Source: Acidimicrobiia bacterium (lineage in GTDB: Bacteria > Actinomycetota > Acidimicrobiia > Spongiisociales > UBA5794). From it: a stretch of 34,567 nucleotides of DNA. Shown here one piece after another: positions 7,261-15,083 of this stretch. The notes beneath the pieces are model-generated. The model was not told where the DNA came from. It searched no databases and worked only from the letters and a program-made list of their open reading frames with translations. Where the stretch lies: the NCBI GenBank assembly GCA_013003395.1, contig JABDJC010000156.1, positions 1-34,567 of the forward strand. Direction: 5' to 3'. How positions within the stretch are numbered: position 1 is the stretch's first letter; each line of letters begins with the position of its first letter. The position numbers and the translations under genes were made by a program.

Positions 7261-9483
7261 ATGAGGTCACCAGACAACTCCATGTTGCACGAGATTCTGC
7301 CGCCAGAAGAGCGAGCGATCGAAGCCGTCGTTGCGCGCTACCAGCGCGTCGCACCAGCTATCACGCGGTTCGCTCGAGCGATCGCCAAGAACGACAACCT
7401 CACTGTGCGTCTCGGTACGCAAGCCTCCAGCAACGCCGATGAAGTGATCATCGACCCTGGCACCTTCCAAGCTGCGTATTCCCGCTCAGCACCCGTCACC
7501 CCGACCGAAGTTGCCCTCACCTCGGCCCTTCACGAGGTTGTGCATCTCATCGCCACTGACTTCGAGGAACGTCGGGTGATTCCTGCTGGGTGGCTCTCGG
7601 ATACCGCCGCCGCCAACCTCGAAGCCGTTGCCGCCGACGAGCCGCCGGTCGATCTGGATTTCGAAGACTTCGCCGACGAAGACCTCACTCCCCTCGACAT
7701 GGTCGACCTCGACGACGAACCCAAACGCAAAGTCTCGGGAAATGAGCCCGTCTCCCTGCTTGCGGCCGTCCATGAATCTGGAGGCAGCGCTGCCGAAGTC
7801 TTGTTTCTCGCCGTCGAGGACGCTCGGCAGGAAGCTCAGCTCTTCGCCGAATTCGGCGGCGCATTCTCCGTTCTGCAGGACCTCTACATCGCTGCGACGC
7901 CGGACGCCATGGCCACATCGGGAGCGTTGGGCCAATACGCACTCGCGTGTTTCCTGCTGGTCGGAGGGCACACGGACCGCGAGTGGTTGATGACGAGAAC
8001 GCCGCCCCCGGTGATGGGAGCGATCGAGGATGCGATGGCGTTCTTGAATGCGATCAGTGTGGCGGATGACCCGTGGGATGTCGGGGGCCTCGCCCTCCAA
8101 CTGCTCCAGGTCGCCAAGCTCCACGGCCTCATCACCGAGGGTGGACCCAGCGAGACGAATCAGCAACAGCGCAACCGCGAAGAGCTCGAGCAACAAACCA
8201 TGGCCGACAGCGTCGACGCGGTCCGCCTCGTATCGCCCATCTTGCGGGATCCCGAGAGCTACGAGGAGACGAAGCAGGCAGCACAAAGCGTCTCCGCCGA
8301 GTCAGGGCGGAAGGGTGCAGCCGAGGAGGCCGGTGATCCGGGCACCGACCAGATCGTCAAGATCTCCGAAGCTCCGACCGTGTTTCTCCCGACAGGTCAG
8401 GGCGGCAAGCTCATGGTGGGCGCGTTCCCCGATCGATTCCGGATGTTCGCTCCCCAAGGGCGAGAAGCGCTCGCAGTCGCCGCCCAGAAGTGGGACGTCG
8501 CACAACGTTCGGTGTCCGGCGAGCTGTACCCGCTCTTCCTCGCGAATCAGCGTCGCGGACTCCGTAGCGGCTACGACGCAGGAGACCTTTCGCCGTATAC
8601 CGCGCTCTTGCTCGGAGGTGGCCTCTACGAGCGGATGTTCGAGCGACGTGACCTGCCGACCAAGCGCTCGTACGGCGTGAGCTTGCTGGTCGACGGCTCC
8701 GCCTCGATGCTCCAGCCACGTGAACAAGGCGCTGGACCCAAGAAGCCATGGGCCCTTGCGGCGGCGACGCTGGGTGCGTGGACACTCGCACGGCTCTGTG
8801 ACGAGTTGCAGATCGACTTCGAGGTGGCACTGTTCAACCGGTCCTTTGCCGCCATGCCCGAGGACAGCGAGCAGCAATTCGTTGCTCGAAGACATGCCGC
8901 CATCGCCTCCCTGAGGCGCTCACAGGGCGGGGCTGCGGACCGCCTCACTCGCACCGTCAACCACTACATGGTCAAGACCTTCGATCAGCGGTGGCGGATG
9001 GCCGAAGACGTCCTCGCCGGCCTGTTCTGGATGGCCTCAGCGCCTCGCGACGCCGCGGCCGCTTCCCGCACAGACCCTTCTCTTGCGCCGCCACTGTCGA
9101 TGTTCGACAAGGCTGCGAACGTCGACGAGTTCAACGTCTCGTATGCGGCACAACGGCTGACGGCGAGACGAGTGTCGACCCGAATCCTCGTCGTGCTCGC
9201 CGATGGCATGACCCGTGGCTCGATACAATCGTTGGCTGACTCTGTGGCTGCGGTCGAGCAAGGCGGCACCATGGTGCTGGGAATCGGCATCGGCAGCGGC
9301 ACGGTCGAGTCCACATACAGCCGCTACGAGGTCGTCGAACGACCGGAGGAACTCGCCGCAGCGATGATCGGCGGCGTCCGCTCATCCCTGTACCGAACCA
9401 TTGCTCAGATGGGTGGAAACACCTGGTGGGCTCAGAGCAGCGAACAAGTTTTGAACGACCCCCAAAGGAGCACCCATGTCTGA
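7261..9483 (+). CDS. vWA-domain protein with N-terminal HExxH motif (MoxR partner)
   Basis: The 740-aa protein has HEVVH at 91-95, a zincin-like HExxH motif (metalloprotease-like), then an acidic stretch near residues 120-160. A von Willebrand A domain starts near 470, with the metal-dependent site DGSASM at 478-483 and a later VVLADGMTRGS segment. It resembles CobT/DUF2201-type proteins that work with MoxR/CobS AAA+ ATPases. The next gene encodes such an ATPase and overlaps its end by 8 bp, so the two probably act as a complex. ATG 7261 is used; ATG 7282 is a possible alternative and neither has a good Shine-Dalgarno sequence. No cobalamin genes are nearby, so cobaltochelatase is not supported. 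Substrate unknown. Confidence 0.75.
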   Translation: MRSPDNSMLHEILPPEERAIEAVVARYQRVAPAITRFARAIAKNDNLTVRLGTQASSNADEVIIDPGTFQAAYSRSAPVTPTEVALTSALHEVVHLIATDFEERRVIPAGWLSDTAAANLEAVAADEPPVDLDFEDFADEDLTPLDMVDLDDEPKRKVSGNEPVSLLAAVHESGGSAAEVLFLAVEDARQEAQLFAEFGGAFSVLQDLYIAATPDAMATSGALGQYALACFLLVGGHTDREWLMTRTPPPVMGAIEDAMAFLNAISVADDPWDVGGLALQLLQVAKLHGLITEGGPSETNQQQRNREELEQQTMADSVDAVRLVSPILRDPESYEETKQAAQSVSAESGRKGAAEEAGDPGTDQIVKISEAPTVFLPTGQGGKLMVGAFPDRFRMFAPQGREALAVAAQKWDVAQRSVSGELYPLFLANQRRGLRSGYDAGDLSPYTALLLGGGLYERMFERRDLPTKRSYGVSLLVDGSASMLQPREQGAGPKKPWALAAATLGAWTLARLCDELQIDFEVALFNRSFAAMPEDSEQQFVARRHAAIASLRRSQGGAADRLTRTVNHYMVKTFDQRWRMAEDVLAGLFWMASAPRDAAAASRTDPSLAPPLSMFDKAANVDEFNVSYAAQRLTARRVSTRILVVLADGMTRGSIQSLADSVAAVEQGGTMVLGIGIGSGTVESTYSRYEVVERPEELAAAMIGGVRSSLYRTIAQMGGNTWWAQSSEQVLNDPQRSTHV

Positions 9484-10468
9484 GACCGTGACGTTCACCG
9501 ACCCGACCGGCGAGGGCAAGCCGATCGAACTCGAGACCGTGACGGTCCCGAAAGACATTGCGGATTACGAACAGCGCATGGAGCACTTGCCAAAGGCCGA
9601 CCCCCACTACGTCGACCTGGGCATGCTGTATCGGTTGGCTCAGCTCGAGAAGGTGAGACGCGAACGATTCCAGGAGATTCCGCTCCACACCGCGTTGCGC
9701 GGCCACATGGGAACCGGCAAGGACCACGACCTCGAGCAGTTCGCAGCGCTTCTGAAGATCCCCTACTACCGCATCCCGCTGACGGGAGAGGTCCGGGACA
9801 TCACGCTGATCGGTTCGGTGAAGCTGCACGGCGACGGCAAGGGTGGAACGGAAAGTCGGTGGGAAGACGGCGACATCACCAGGGCGTTGCGGGGCACGGC
9901 ACTGATCAACTTGTCAGAGCTGAATGCCGCAGGCGCCGAGACGTTGTTCGCACTCCACGGTCTGCTCGACAAGCACCAATCGATCTCGCTCCCCCACGGC
10001 GAGGTGTTGCGTCTGCGGAAAGATGTGCGCATCTTCGGCACGCTCAACCCGACGGACCTGCGTGACTACGCCGGCACACAGACACTCAACAAGGCCTTCG
10101 CAGACCGGTGGATCATCTGGGAGAAAGACTTCCCTGTAGAAGACGAACTCAAGGCGATGCTGGATCGCCGGTATCCGACCATGAAGCCAGACTTCGTCGA
10201 CCTCATCGCCCGGCTTGCCGTTGAAGTCAATCAGTCGTTCACCTCGACCGACGCGAGGACGCGGGTCGAGACCCCTATGAGCCTTCGCACGGTCCTCGAT
10301 CGGATTCCCGCGGCGCTGCACATCTACGCCGAGTCCGAAGACCCGCTCCGTCGTGCGTGGGTGGAGTTCGTTCTGCCGCACATCGAACCATTCGACCGTG
10401 ACCACTACGAAACCGTTTGGGCGGCGGTCGCCCGCCGGGGACCTTCGGGTCCGCCATTCAAGTCCTGA
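9476..10468 (+). CDS. CobS/MoxR-like AAA+ protein with altered Walker A and B
   Basis: The 330-aa protein aligns with CobS/MoxR AAA+ ATPases: Walker A region GHMGTGKDHD (76-85), Walker B region ALINLSELN (142-150), sensor-1 GTLNPTDL (188-195) and arginine finger ADRW near 209-212. Two catalytic positions look changed. The Walker A Ser/Thr after Lys82 is Asp83, and the Walker B Asp is Ser147, though Glu148 remains. It may bind but poorly hydrolyse ATP, or use another metal arrangement. The start has the ribosome site AAAGGAG before ATG 9476 and overlaps the vWA gene. YajQ follows 18 bp later, probably in the same transcript. Confidence 0.8.
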   Translation: MSETVTFTDPTGEGKPIELETVTVPKDIADYEQRMEHLPKADPHYVDLGMLYRLAQLEKVRRERFQEIPLHTALRGHMGTGKDHDLEQFAALLKIPYYRIPLTGEVRDITLIGSVKLHGDGKGGTESRWEDGDITRALRGTALINLSELNAAGAETLFALHGLLDKHQSISLPHGEVLRLRKDVRIFGTLNPTDLRDYAGTQTLNKAFADRWIIWEKDFPVEDELKAMLDRRYPTMKPDFVDLIARLAVEVNQSFTSTDARTRVETPMSLRTVLDRIPAALHIYAESEDPLRRAWVEFVLPHIEPFDRDHYETVWAAVARRGPSGPPFKS

Positions 10469-10486
10469 ACAAGAGGAGGACATCTG

Positions 10487-10972
10487 ATGCCAACCTTCGA
10501 CGTCGTGTCACAAGTCGACATGCAAGAAGTGAAGAACGCCGTAGATCAAGCCAACCGAGAACTCGTGAATCGATTCGACTTCAAAGGCACGAACACCACC
10601 ATCGAGGAGTCTGACGAAGGCATCACGATCGAGTCCTCCGCGGAAGGACGATTGGAGGCTGCCGTTGACGTCCTCAAGACGAAGCTGGTCAAGCGGGGCG
10701 TGTCCCTCAAGTCGTTGTCGGGCGGAGAAATCCAAACGGTCGGCGGAGGACGGGTCAAGGCCGTCTTCACGTTGAATCAAGGTCTGCCGCAAGACGCCGC
10801 CAAGGAACTGTCGAAGTTCATTCGTGACACCAAGCTCAAGGTTCAGGCCCAGATCCAAGGTGATCAGCTGCGGATTCAAGGCAAGAAGCGCGACGATCTC
10901 CAAGCCGTCATCGCCGAACTGAAGGGCCTGAACTTTCGGCTGCCACTCCAGTACGTGAACATGCGCGACTGA
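10487..10972 (+). CDS. yajQ: YajQ-family nucleotide/c-di-GMP-binding protein
   Basis: The 161-aa protein matches YajQ end to end: it starts PTFDVVSQVD, has ELVNRFDFKGT near residue 25 and IRDTKLKVQAQIQGDQLR near 115, and ends LPLQYVNMRD. YajQ proteins have two ferredoxin-like domains and bind nucleotides or cyclic di-GMP in some bacteria; which ligand applies here is unknown. A strong ribosome site AGGAGG lies 7 nt before ATG 10487. It follows the AAA+ gene closely, and its stop is 3 bp from the convergent GNAT stop. Confidence 0.96.
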   Translation: MPTFDVVSQVDMQEVKNAVDQANRELVNRFDFKGTNTTIEESDEGITIESSAEGRLEAAVDVLKTKLVKRGVSLKSLSGGEIQTVGGGRVKAVFTLNQGLPQDAAKELSKFIRDTKLKVQAQIQGDQLRIQGKKRDDLQAVIAELKGLNFRLPLQYVNMRD

Positions 10973-10975
10973 GAG

Positions 10976-11884
10976 TCACAGCGCCTTGGACCAAGCAACG
11001 TAGCGATACCAGGGCAAAAACCCAGCCGCGGCGTAGAGGGCGGTCGAGGCCGGATCGTCGGTTTCATGGGTGACCATGGCGTGCACCATGCCATGTTCAC
11101 TGAGACGGGACAGCCCAGCTGCCATCAGCGCCATACCCACCCCTCGCCGCCGATGGTCGGCGTGGACACCGACGGGTTCGAACATCCCGATGTGGTTTTC
11201 ATGATCCATCCAGATGATGCAGAAGCCGGCGAACGATCCGTCGGGGGCTACCACCACGATCTCCCGCGACGGCTCGTACCCAGGCGACTCCATGACCCGT
11301 GCGTACGACTCTGCAGTCCAATCCGAATTGAACGCGCTCGAGTGAACGCCGGCAAGCGCCGCGGCGTCGCCGACGCCGCGCGCCGCACGGACGGAGTACG
11401 ACCTCGGTAGGTGCACTTGTGGCGGCCGGTCGATTGCCTGACGCGTGACGATGTACGAACCCTCGCGTTGGTCGACTGCCATACCGATGCCGGTCGCCAA
11501 ATCCACCATGTTCGGCTCGGACTCGACGACGTCCATGACGATCGACTTCGCATGATGGCCGTGTTGCTCACCGACGGCTACGACAGCTTCACAAGCCCAA
11601 AGCCCGGCCTCGACAGCGAGCTGCGGCGAATCTGGGGGCACTTGAACCTCGATACCGCCCGACCGGGGCCAAATCATCGCCCAACCGGCAACGACGCCGT
11701 TGGTCTCCCAGATGCGAACCACCTCAGAGGGATGAAAGCCTCGCCGGCCGAGAGCGTTGTATATGCGGTGTGGGATGTCGCCGACGTGCATCCAGCCAAC
11801 GCCACCATGCGCCTGCCACATAGCGGCGTTGAAATCCTGCAACGTGCGCAAGTCGCTCGATCCGGCGTACGGTCGCCCGGACAT
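10976..11884 (-). CDS. GNAT acetyltransferase, tandem-domain type
   Basis: The 302-aa protein has a C-terminal GNAT domain (about 163-300) with the acetyl-CoA pyrophosphate loop HADHRRRGVG (241-250) and the later TALYAAAGF helix. The N-terminal half (about 20-155) resembles a degenerate second GNAT fold, the layout of mycothiol synthase MshD and other tandem GNATs. Substrate is not predictable; MshD is possible but not supported by neighbours. A ribosome site AAGGAGG precedes ATG 11884 by about 10 nt. It diverges from the LOG gene across 86 bp. Confidence 0.85.
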   Translation of the reverse strand: MSGRPYAGSSDLRTLQDFNAAMWQAHGGVGWMHVGDIPHRIYNALGRRGFHPSEVVRIWETNGVVAGWAMIWPRSGGIEVQVPPDSPQLAVEAGLWACEAVVAVGEQHGHHAKSIVMDVVESEPNMVDLATGIGMAVDQREGSYIVTRQAIDRPPQVHLPRSYSVRAARGVGDAAALAGVHSSAFNSDWTAESYARVMESPGYEPSREIVVVAPDGSFAGFCIIWMDHENHIGMFEPVGVHADHRRRGVGMALMAAGLSRLSEHGMVHAMVTHETDDPASTALYAAAGFLPWYRYVAWSKAL

Positions 11885-11958
11885 GACGCAACACCCTCCT
11901 TGGTTCCACTCGAGAGCGTAGGCAGGTGCATGTGCGTAGCGAGGGCCATGGGAGGCAC

Positions 11959-11964
11959 TAAGTT
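11959..11964 (+). promoter_or_regulatory. -10 box of the LOG-family gene (leaderless)
   Basis: TAAGTT lies 6 nt before ATG 11971. The nearest GGGAGG is too far (about 15 nt) to act as a ribosome site. Confidence 0.55.
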
Positions 11965-11970
11965 GACGCC

Positions 11971-13038
11971 ATGCGACCGTACCAACTGGGAAACCCAGAA
12001 CTAGACGCGAGATTGAAAGCCCTGGTCGCCGACGCGATCGCGGACCGCGACGGACAGGACGATCAACCCAACGATGACGACATCATCGCTGAGATGCTCG
12101 TGAGCGGACTCAAGATGCTCAGGGACGACACCGAGCGAGGCGATCTCAAGCTCGCCAACAGCGCGTTGAAGGAAATGCGGTATTCGTTCCTCGTCTTCTC
12201 CCGCTATCGCCACCTCCCCAAGGTCACCATCTACGGCTCGGCTCGCACCCCCGCCAATGATCCCAACTACTTGATCACAGCTGAATTCGCTCGCAGGATG
12301 AGCGACGAATACGGCTGGATGGTCATCACCGGAGCCGGTCCAGGGATCATGGAGGCAGGCAACCTGGGAGCTGGAGAAGACTTCTCCTTCGGAGTCAACA
12401 TCAGGTTGCCGTTCGAAGCAGAGGCGAATCCCTACGTTCACGAGAGCCGCTTGATCAACTTCAAGTACTTCTTCACCCGCAAGTTGATGTTCGTCAAGGA
12501 GTCGGACGCGTTCTGTCTCCTCCCCGGCGGCTTCGGCACCCAAGACGAAGCCTTTGAACTGCTGACACTGATCCAGACGGGAAAGAGCGACCTGCACCCG
12601 ATCGTGATGCTGGAAGCGGAGGGCACCGGGTATTGGGACGCTTGGCGAACCTTCATCGAGACACTGCGAGATCAGGGAATGATCTCGCCAGACGACCTCA
12701 ATCTGTTCACCATCACGAGCGACGTCGATGAGGCTTGCCGCGAGATCATCACCTTCTACGGGAACTATCACTCGCAACGGTACGTGGACGGCAAACTGAT
12801 ACTCCGCGTCAAGCACGAACCCAGCGACGAGCTGGTTGCGCAGCTGGGCGAGGAGTTCTCCGACATCATCGTCGACGGGTCGTTGGAGAAGACGGAGCCA
12901 TCGGAACGCGAAATCGCAGAAGACGATCACGTCGATCTGTACCGACTTCGAATGCACTTCAACCGTCGCCACCTCGGTCGGTTGCGGCTCCTGGTCGATC
13001 GTTTGAACGCAGCAGCGGCAGCAAACGTGGAGGTCTGA
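11971..13038 (+). CDS. LOG-family protein (putative nucleotide phosphoribohydrolase)
   Basis: The 355-aa protein contains the LOG Rossmann core: VTIYGSART near 85-93, GAGPGIMEA (121-129), FFTRK (167-171) and the signature PGGFGTQDE (185-193). LOG enzymes cleave 5'-monophosphate nucleotides (cytokinin precursors in plants, AMP and other NMPs in bacteria). It is longer than typical 190-210-aa LOGs, with about 80 extra N-terminal and 130 extra C-terminal residues, matching the larger actinomycete TIGR00730-type members. The physiological substrate is unknown. Start by TAAGTT leaderless -10. Confidence 0.9.
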   Translation: MRPYQLGNPELDARLKALVADAIADRDGQDDQPNDDDIIAEMLVSGLKMLRDDTERGDLKLANSALKEMRYSFLVFSRYRHLPKVTIYGSARTPANDPNYLITAEFARRMSDEYGWMVITGAGPGIMEAGNLGAGEDFSFGVNIRLPFEAEANPYVHESRLINFKYFFTRKLMFVKESDAFCLLPGGFGTQDEAFELLTLIQTGKSDLHPIVMLEAEGTGYWDAWRTFIETLRDQGMISPDDLNLFTITSDVDEACREIITFYGNYHSQRYVDGKLILRVKHEPSDELVAQLGEEFSDIIVDGSLEKTEPSEREIAEDDHVDLYRLRMHFNRRHLGRLRLLVDRLNAAAAANVEV

Positions 13039-13046
13039 AAACTCTC

Positions 13047-13052
13047 TAGACT
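13047..13052 (+). promoter_or_regulatory. Putative -10 box of the MDMPI-fold gene
   Basis: TAGACT lies 10 nt before ATG 13063, giving a leader of only a few bases. No Shine-Dalgarno sequence is visible. Confidence 0.4.
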
Positions 13053-13062
13053 TGCGTTCGAA

Positions 13063-13821
13063 ATGCGTGAAATACTTGCCGACCTCGTAGCCGAACAACA
13101 AGCTCTGGATCAATACCTCCAGCGCATCCGCGAGCGCGATTGGAACGCTCCGACGCCAGCCAAGGGTTGGGATGTCAGAGCCACCGTCAGCCACCTCGCG
13201 TACACCGAGAACTTTGCCGGCCAGGCCATGGAGCACGGCCAGAGCGTCATCGACGATGCCAACATCACGGACATCGACGAGTGGACTGCTCGCGGCGTCA
13301 ACGAGGGCAAAGACAAGCGCTATCAAGAAGTCATCGAGTGGTGGCGCCATGGACGGGCAGCCGTGGTCGATCAGCTCTATCGGCGCCTTCCGAGTGACAG
13401 GGTTCCCTGGGTCTACGGCGACATGAGTGCCAAGTCGTTGGCCACGATGCGACTGATGGAGACTTGGGCTCATGGTCTCGACATCAAGGATGCCGTCCCC
13501 GTGAAGATCTCTGAGGACGAGGAAGATCCGACCGCCGACACACCTCGTCTCCGGCATGTGGCGTGGCTCGCCCACCGCACACTCCCCCGCGCCTTCGAAC
13601 TTGCAGGTGAGGAGTACCCCGCAAGCGGCATACGCGTCGAGCTCGTGGGACCCAACTACGCCCGGTGGGTATACGGACCCGAGGACAGCGAACATGTCAT
13701 CAAAGGCATCGCCGGCGACTTCTGCCGCGTCGCAGTGTGCCGTATGTCCGCAGACGACACCGGTTTGAAGGCCATCAGCGAATCGGCCGAGACCGCGCTC
13801 CGCGTCATCAAGGCGTATTGA
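13063..13821 (+). CDS. Maleylpyruvate-isomerase-fold protein (mycothiol-dependent type)
   Basis: The 252-aa protein has the DinB/MDMPI N-terminal helical bundle (about 1-145) with the three metal ligands in the usual places: His44 in VSHLAYTE and Glu133 and His137 in METWAHGLDI. The C-terminal domain (about 160-245) is of the SCP2-like sort seen in TIGR03084 proteins. Such enzymes may use mycothiol as thiol cofactor, which fits an actinomycete; the reaction is not predictable. Its stop is 17 bp from the convergent nucleotidyltransferase. Confidence 0.87.
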   Translation: MREILADLVAEQQALDQYLQRIRERDWNAPTPAKGWDVRATVSHLAYTENFAGQAMEHGQSVIDDANITDIDEWTARGVNEGKDKRYQEVIEWWRHGRAAVVDQLYRRLPSDRVPWVYGDMSAKSLATMRLMETWAHGLDIKDAVPVKISEDEEDPTADTPRLRHVAWLAHRTLPRAFELAGEEYPASGIRVELVGPNYARWVYGPEDSEHVIKGIAGDFCRVAVCRMSADDTGLKAISESAETALRVIKAY

Positions 13822-13838
13822 GCAGAAAGTTGTCCCAA

Positions 13839-15002
13839 CTACAGGGTGGCGCTCCACGATTCCGGGACGCCCGCAATCGTGGTGCGATAGCGGCCGCTGC
13901 CGACTTCCACCAACGCGGCTGCTTTCGTTGAATGCGTGAGCACGTATCGGGTGACCCAGATTCTTCGATGCATCGACCTGGCGCGCCGACGGCCCGCGAC
14001 TGACGCACCAGTTGCACCGCTCATCACGGCCTGAAAACGGCGCTCCCATCCGGCCAATCGGTAGCGAGCGTCGGCTGGGTCACCGATCGATCCAGGACGG
14101 CTGGCTTCGACCCGATCCAAGAGCCAGCCCAAACCCAGACCGATGTGCAGTCGGCGGCACTCGGCCCGCACGTGTGCCCAGTCGATCGACTCCTCGGACT
14201 CGATGACCGTCAACACGTCGCGAACTCGCCGCATCGAGTAGTCGCCTTTGCGCTGCACCTTCTCTGCCACCATCAGGAGGTAGTCCTCGGGGCAGGGCAC
14301 CAAGACCATCCCACCTGACGCCAGCTGGATGGAACGCGCTCGCTCGAAAAGCTGTGGAAGCTCGAACGGTGGGATCCATTGGTGACCCGAAGACGGACGT
14401 CCGCCGGTGAAGCCGTCAATGGTGAGGTTGTGCGCATCGCGGCGCGCCGCGAGTTTCCATCCAGCGAGCGCACGTCCGGCACCCGAACCGACTGAAACAC
14501 CTTCTACGGCGAAACCGAATTCGCGGACGAGCGATCGGAGGACCTCGACGTGGCTCTGGTCGGTCGGCAAGAAGATGTCGAGATCACTGGATTGACGGTC
14601 GTGAACGGCCGGATATGACAGCGCCAATCCCAAGCCGTAGGCCACCACGAACCTCCCGGGATGTCGCCCCCCCAATGCCGAAATCAAGTCGTGGAGCATC
14701 ACTCGGTGCGCCAGCAGAGCGTCGCGAAGATTCGATGCCGCCACTCCGGCAGAGGTGTCGAGTCCAGGAAGGATCTTCGGCAGACGAGATGCCTCGACGG
14801 CCGACGGCTCCAACTGGATTGCTTCCAGGTCGAACCCGTGGTCCTCGAGGAGACCTGCCACTCGAATCAGCGTGTGCTCAGACATCGCATGGTGGAGGAT
14901 TTCGGTTGCAGCACGATTCGGATCTGCCGAACTCTGGATCTGACTGACCGCGACACAAACGCGGTCGCCTCCGAGCACCAGGGTCTCGTATGCGCTCCTC
15001 AT
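13839..15002 (-). CDS. Nucleotidyltransferase of the NTP_transf_5 (PF14907) type
   Basis: The 387-aa protein has a nucleotidyltransferase core with GLGLALSYP (123-131) and the catalytic acidic pair SDLDIF (139-144, Asp140 and Asp142). It then shows the family helical segment with DAHNLTIDG near 190-200 and a PEDYLLMVAEKVQRKGDYS stretch. PF14907 enzymes occur with surface-polymer, lasso-peptide and stress gene clusters and presumably transfer a nucleotide; target unknown. The start at 15002 has TAGGGT 6 nt upstream. It diverges from the 993-aa PEP-synthase-like gene over 81 bp, so they may be co-regulated and act together. Confidence 0.8.
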   Translation of the reverse strand: MRSAYETLVLGGDRVCVAVSQIQSSADPNRAATEILHHAMSEHTLIRVAGLLEDHGFDLEAIQLEPSAVEASRLPKILPGLDTSAGVAASNLRDALLAHRVMLHDLISALGGRHPGRFVVAYGLGLALSYPAVHDRQSSDLDIFLPTDQSHVEVLRSLVREFGFAVEGVSVGSGAGRALAGWKLAARRDAHNLTIDGFTGGRPSSGHQWIPPFELPQLFERARSIQLASGGMVLVPCPEDYLLMVAEKVQRKGDYSMRRVRDVLTVIESEESIDWAHVRAECRRLHIGLGLGWLLDRVEASRPGSIGDPADARYRLAGWERRFQAVMSGATGASVAGRRRARSMHRRIWVTRYVLTHSTKAAALVEVGSGRYRTTIAGVPESWSATL

Positions 15003-15008
15003 GATTGA

Positions 15009-15014
15009 ACCCTA
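15009..15014 (-). promoter_or_regulatory. -10 box of the nucleotidyltransferase (leaderless)
   Basis: TAGGGT on the minus strand lies 6 nt before ATG 15002. It is part of the divergent control region shared with the PEP-synthase-like gene. Confidence 0.5.
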
Positions 15015-15049
15015 CCGACCACAGCTCACACACCACCGGCCTCGTCGCG

Positions 15050-15055
15050 TAGTGT
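15050..15055 (+). promoter_or_regulatory. Putative -10 box of the PEP-synthase-like gene
   Basis: TAGTGT lies about 28 nt before GTG 15084. Unlike most genes here, this one keeps a leader with a ribosome site AGGGGAT just before the start. Confidence 0.4.
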
Positions 15056-15083
15056 TTCGCTAGGGAGACGAAGGGGATCTGCT

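Noticed and set aside
7261-10468. Cobaltochelatase CobT/CobS
   Set aside because: The layout is similar, but no cobalamin genes are near, the AAA+ site is altered and the vWA protein has an extra HExxH motif.
12001-14049. A 682-aa open frame antisense to the LOG and MDMPI-fold genes
   Set aside because: It has no family motif and runs opposite two well-supported genes; long antisense frames are common at this GC.
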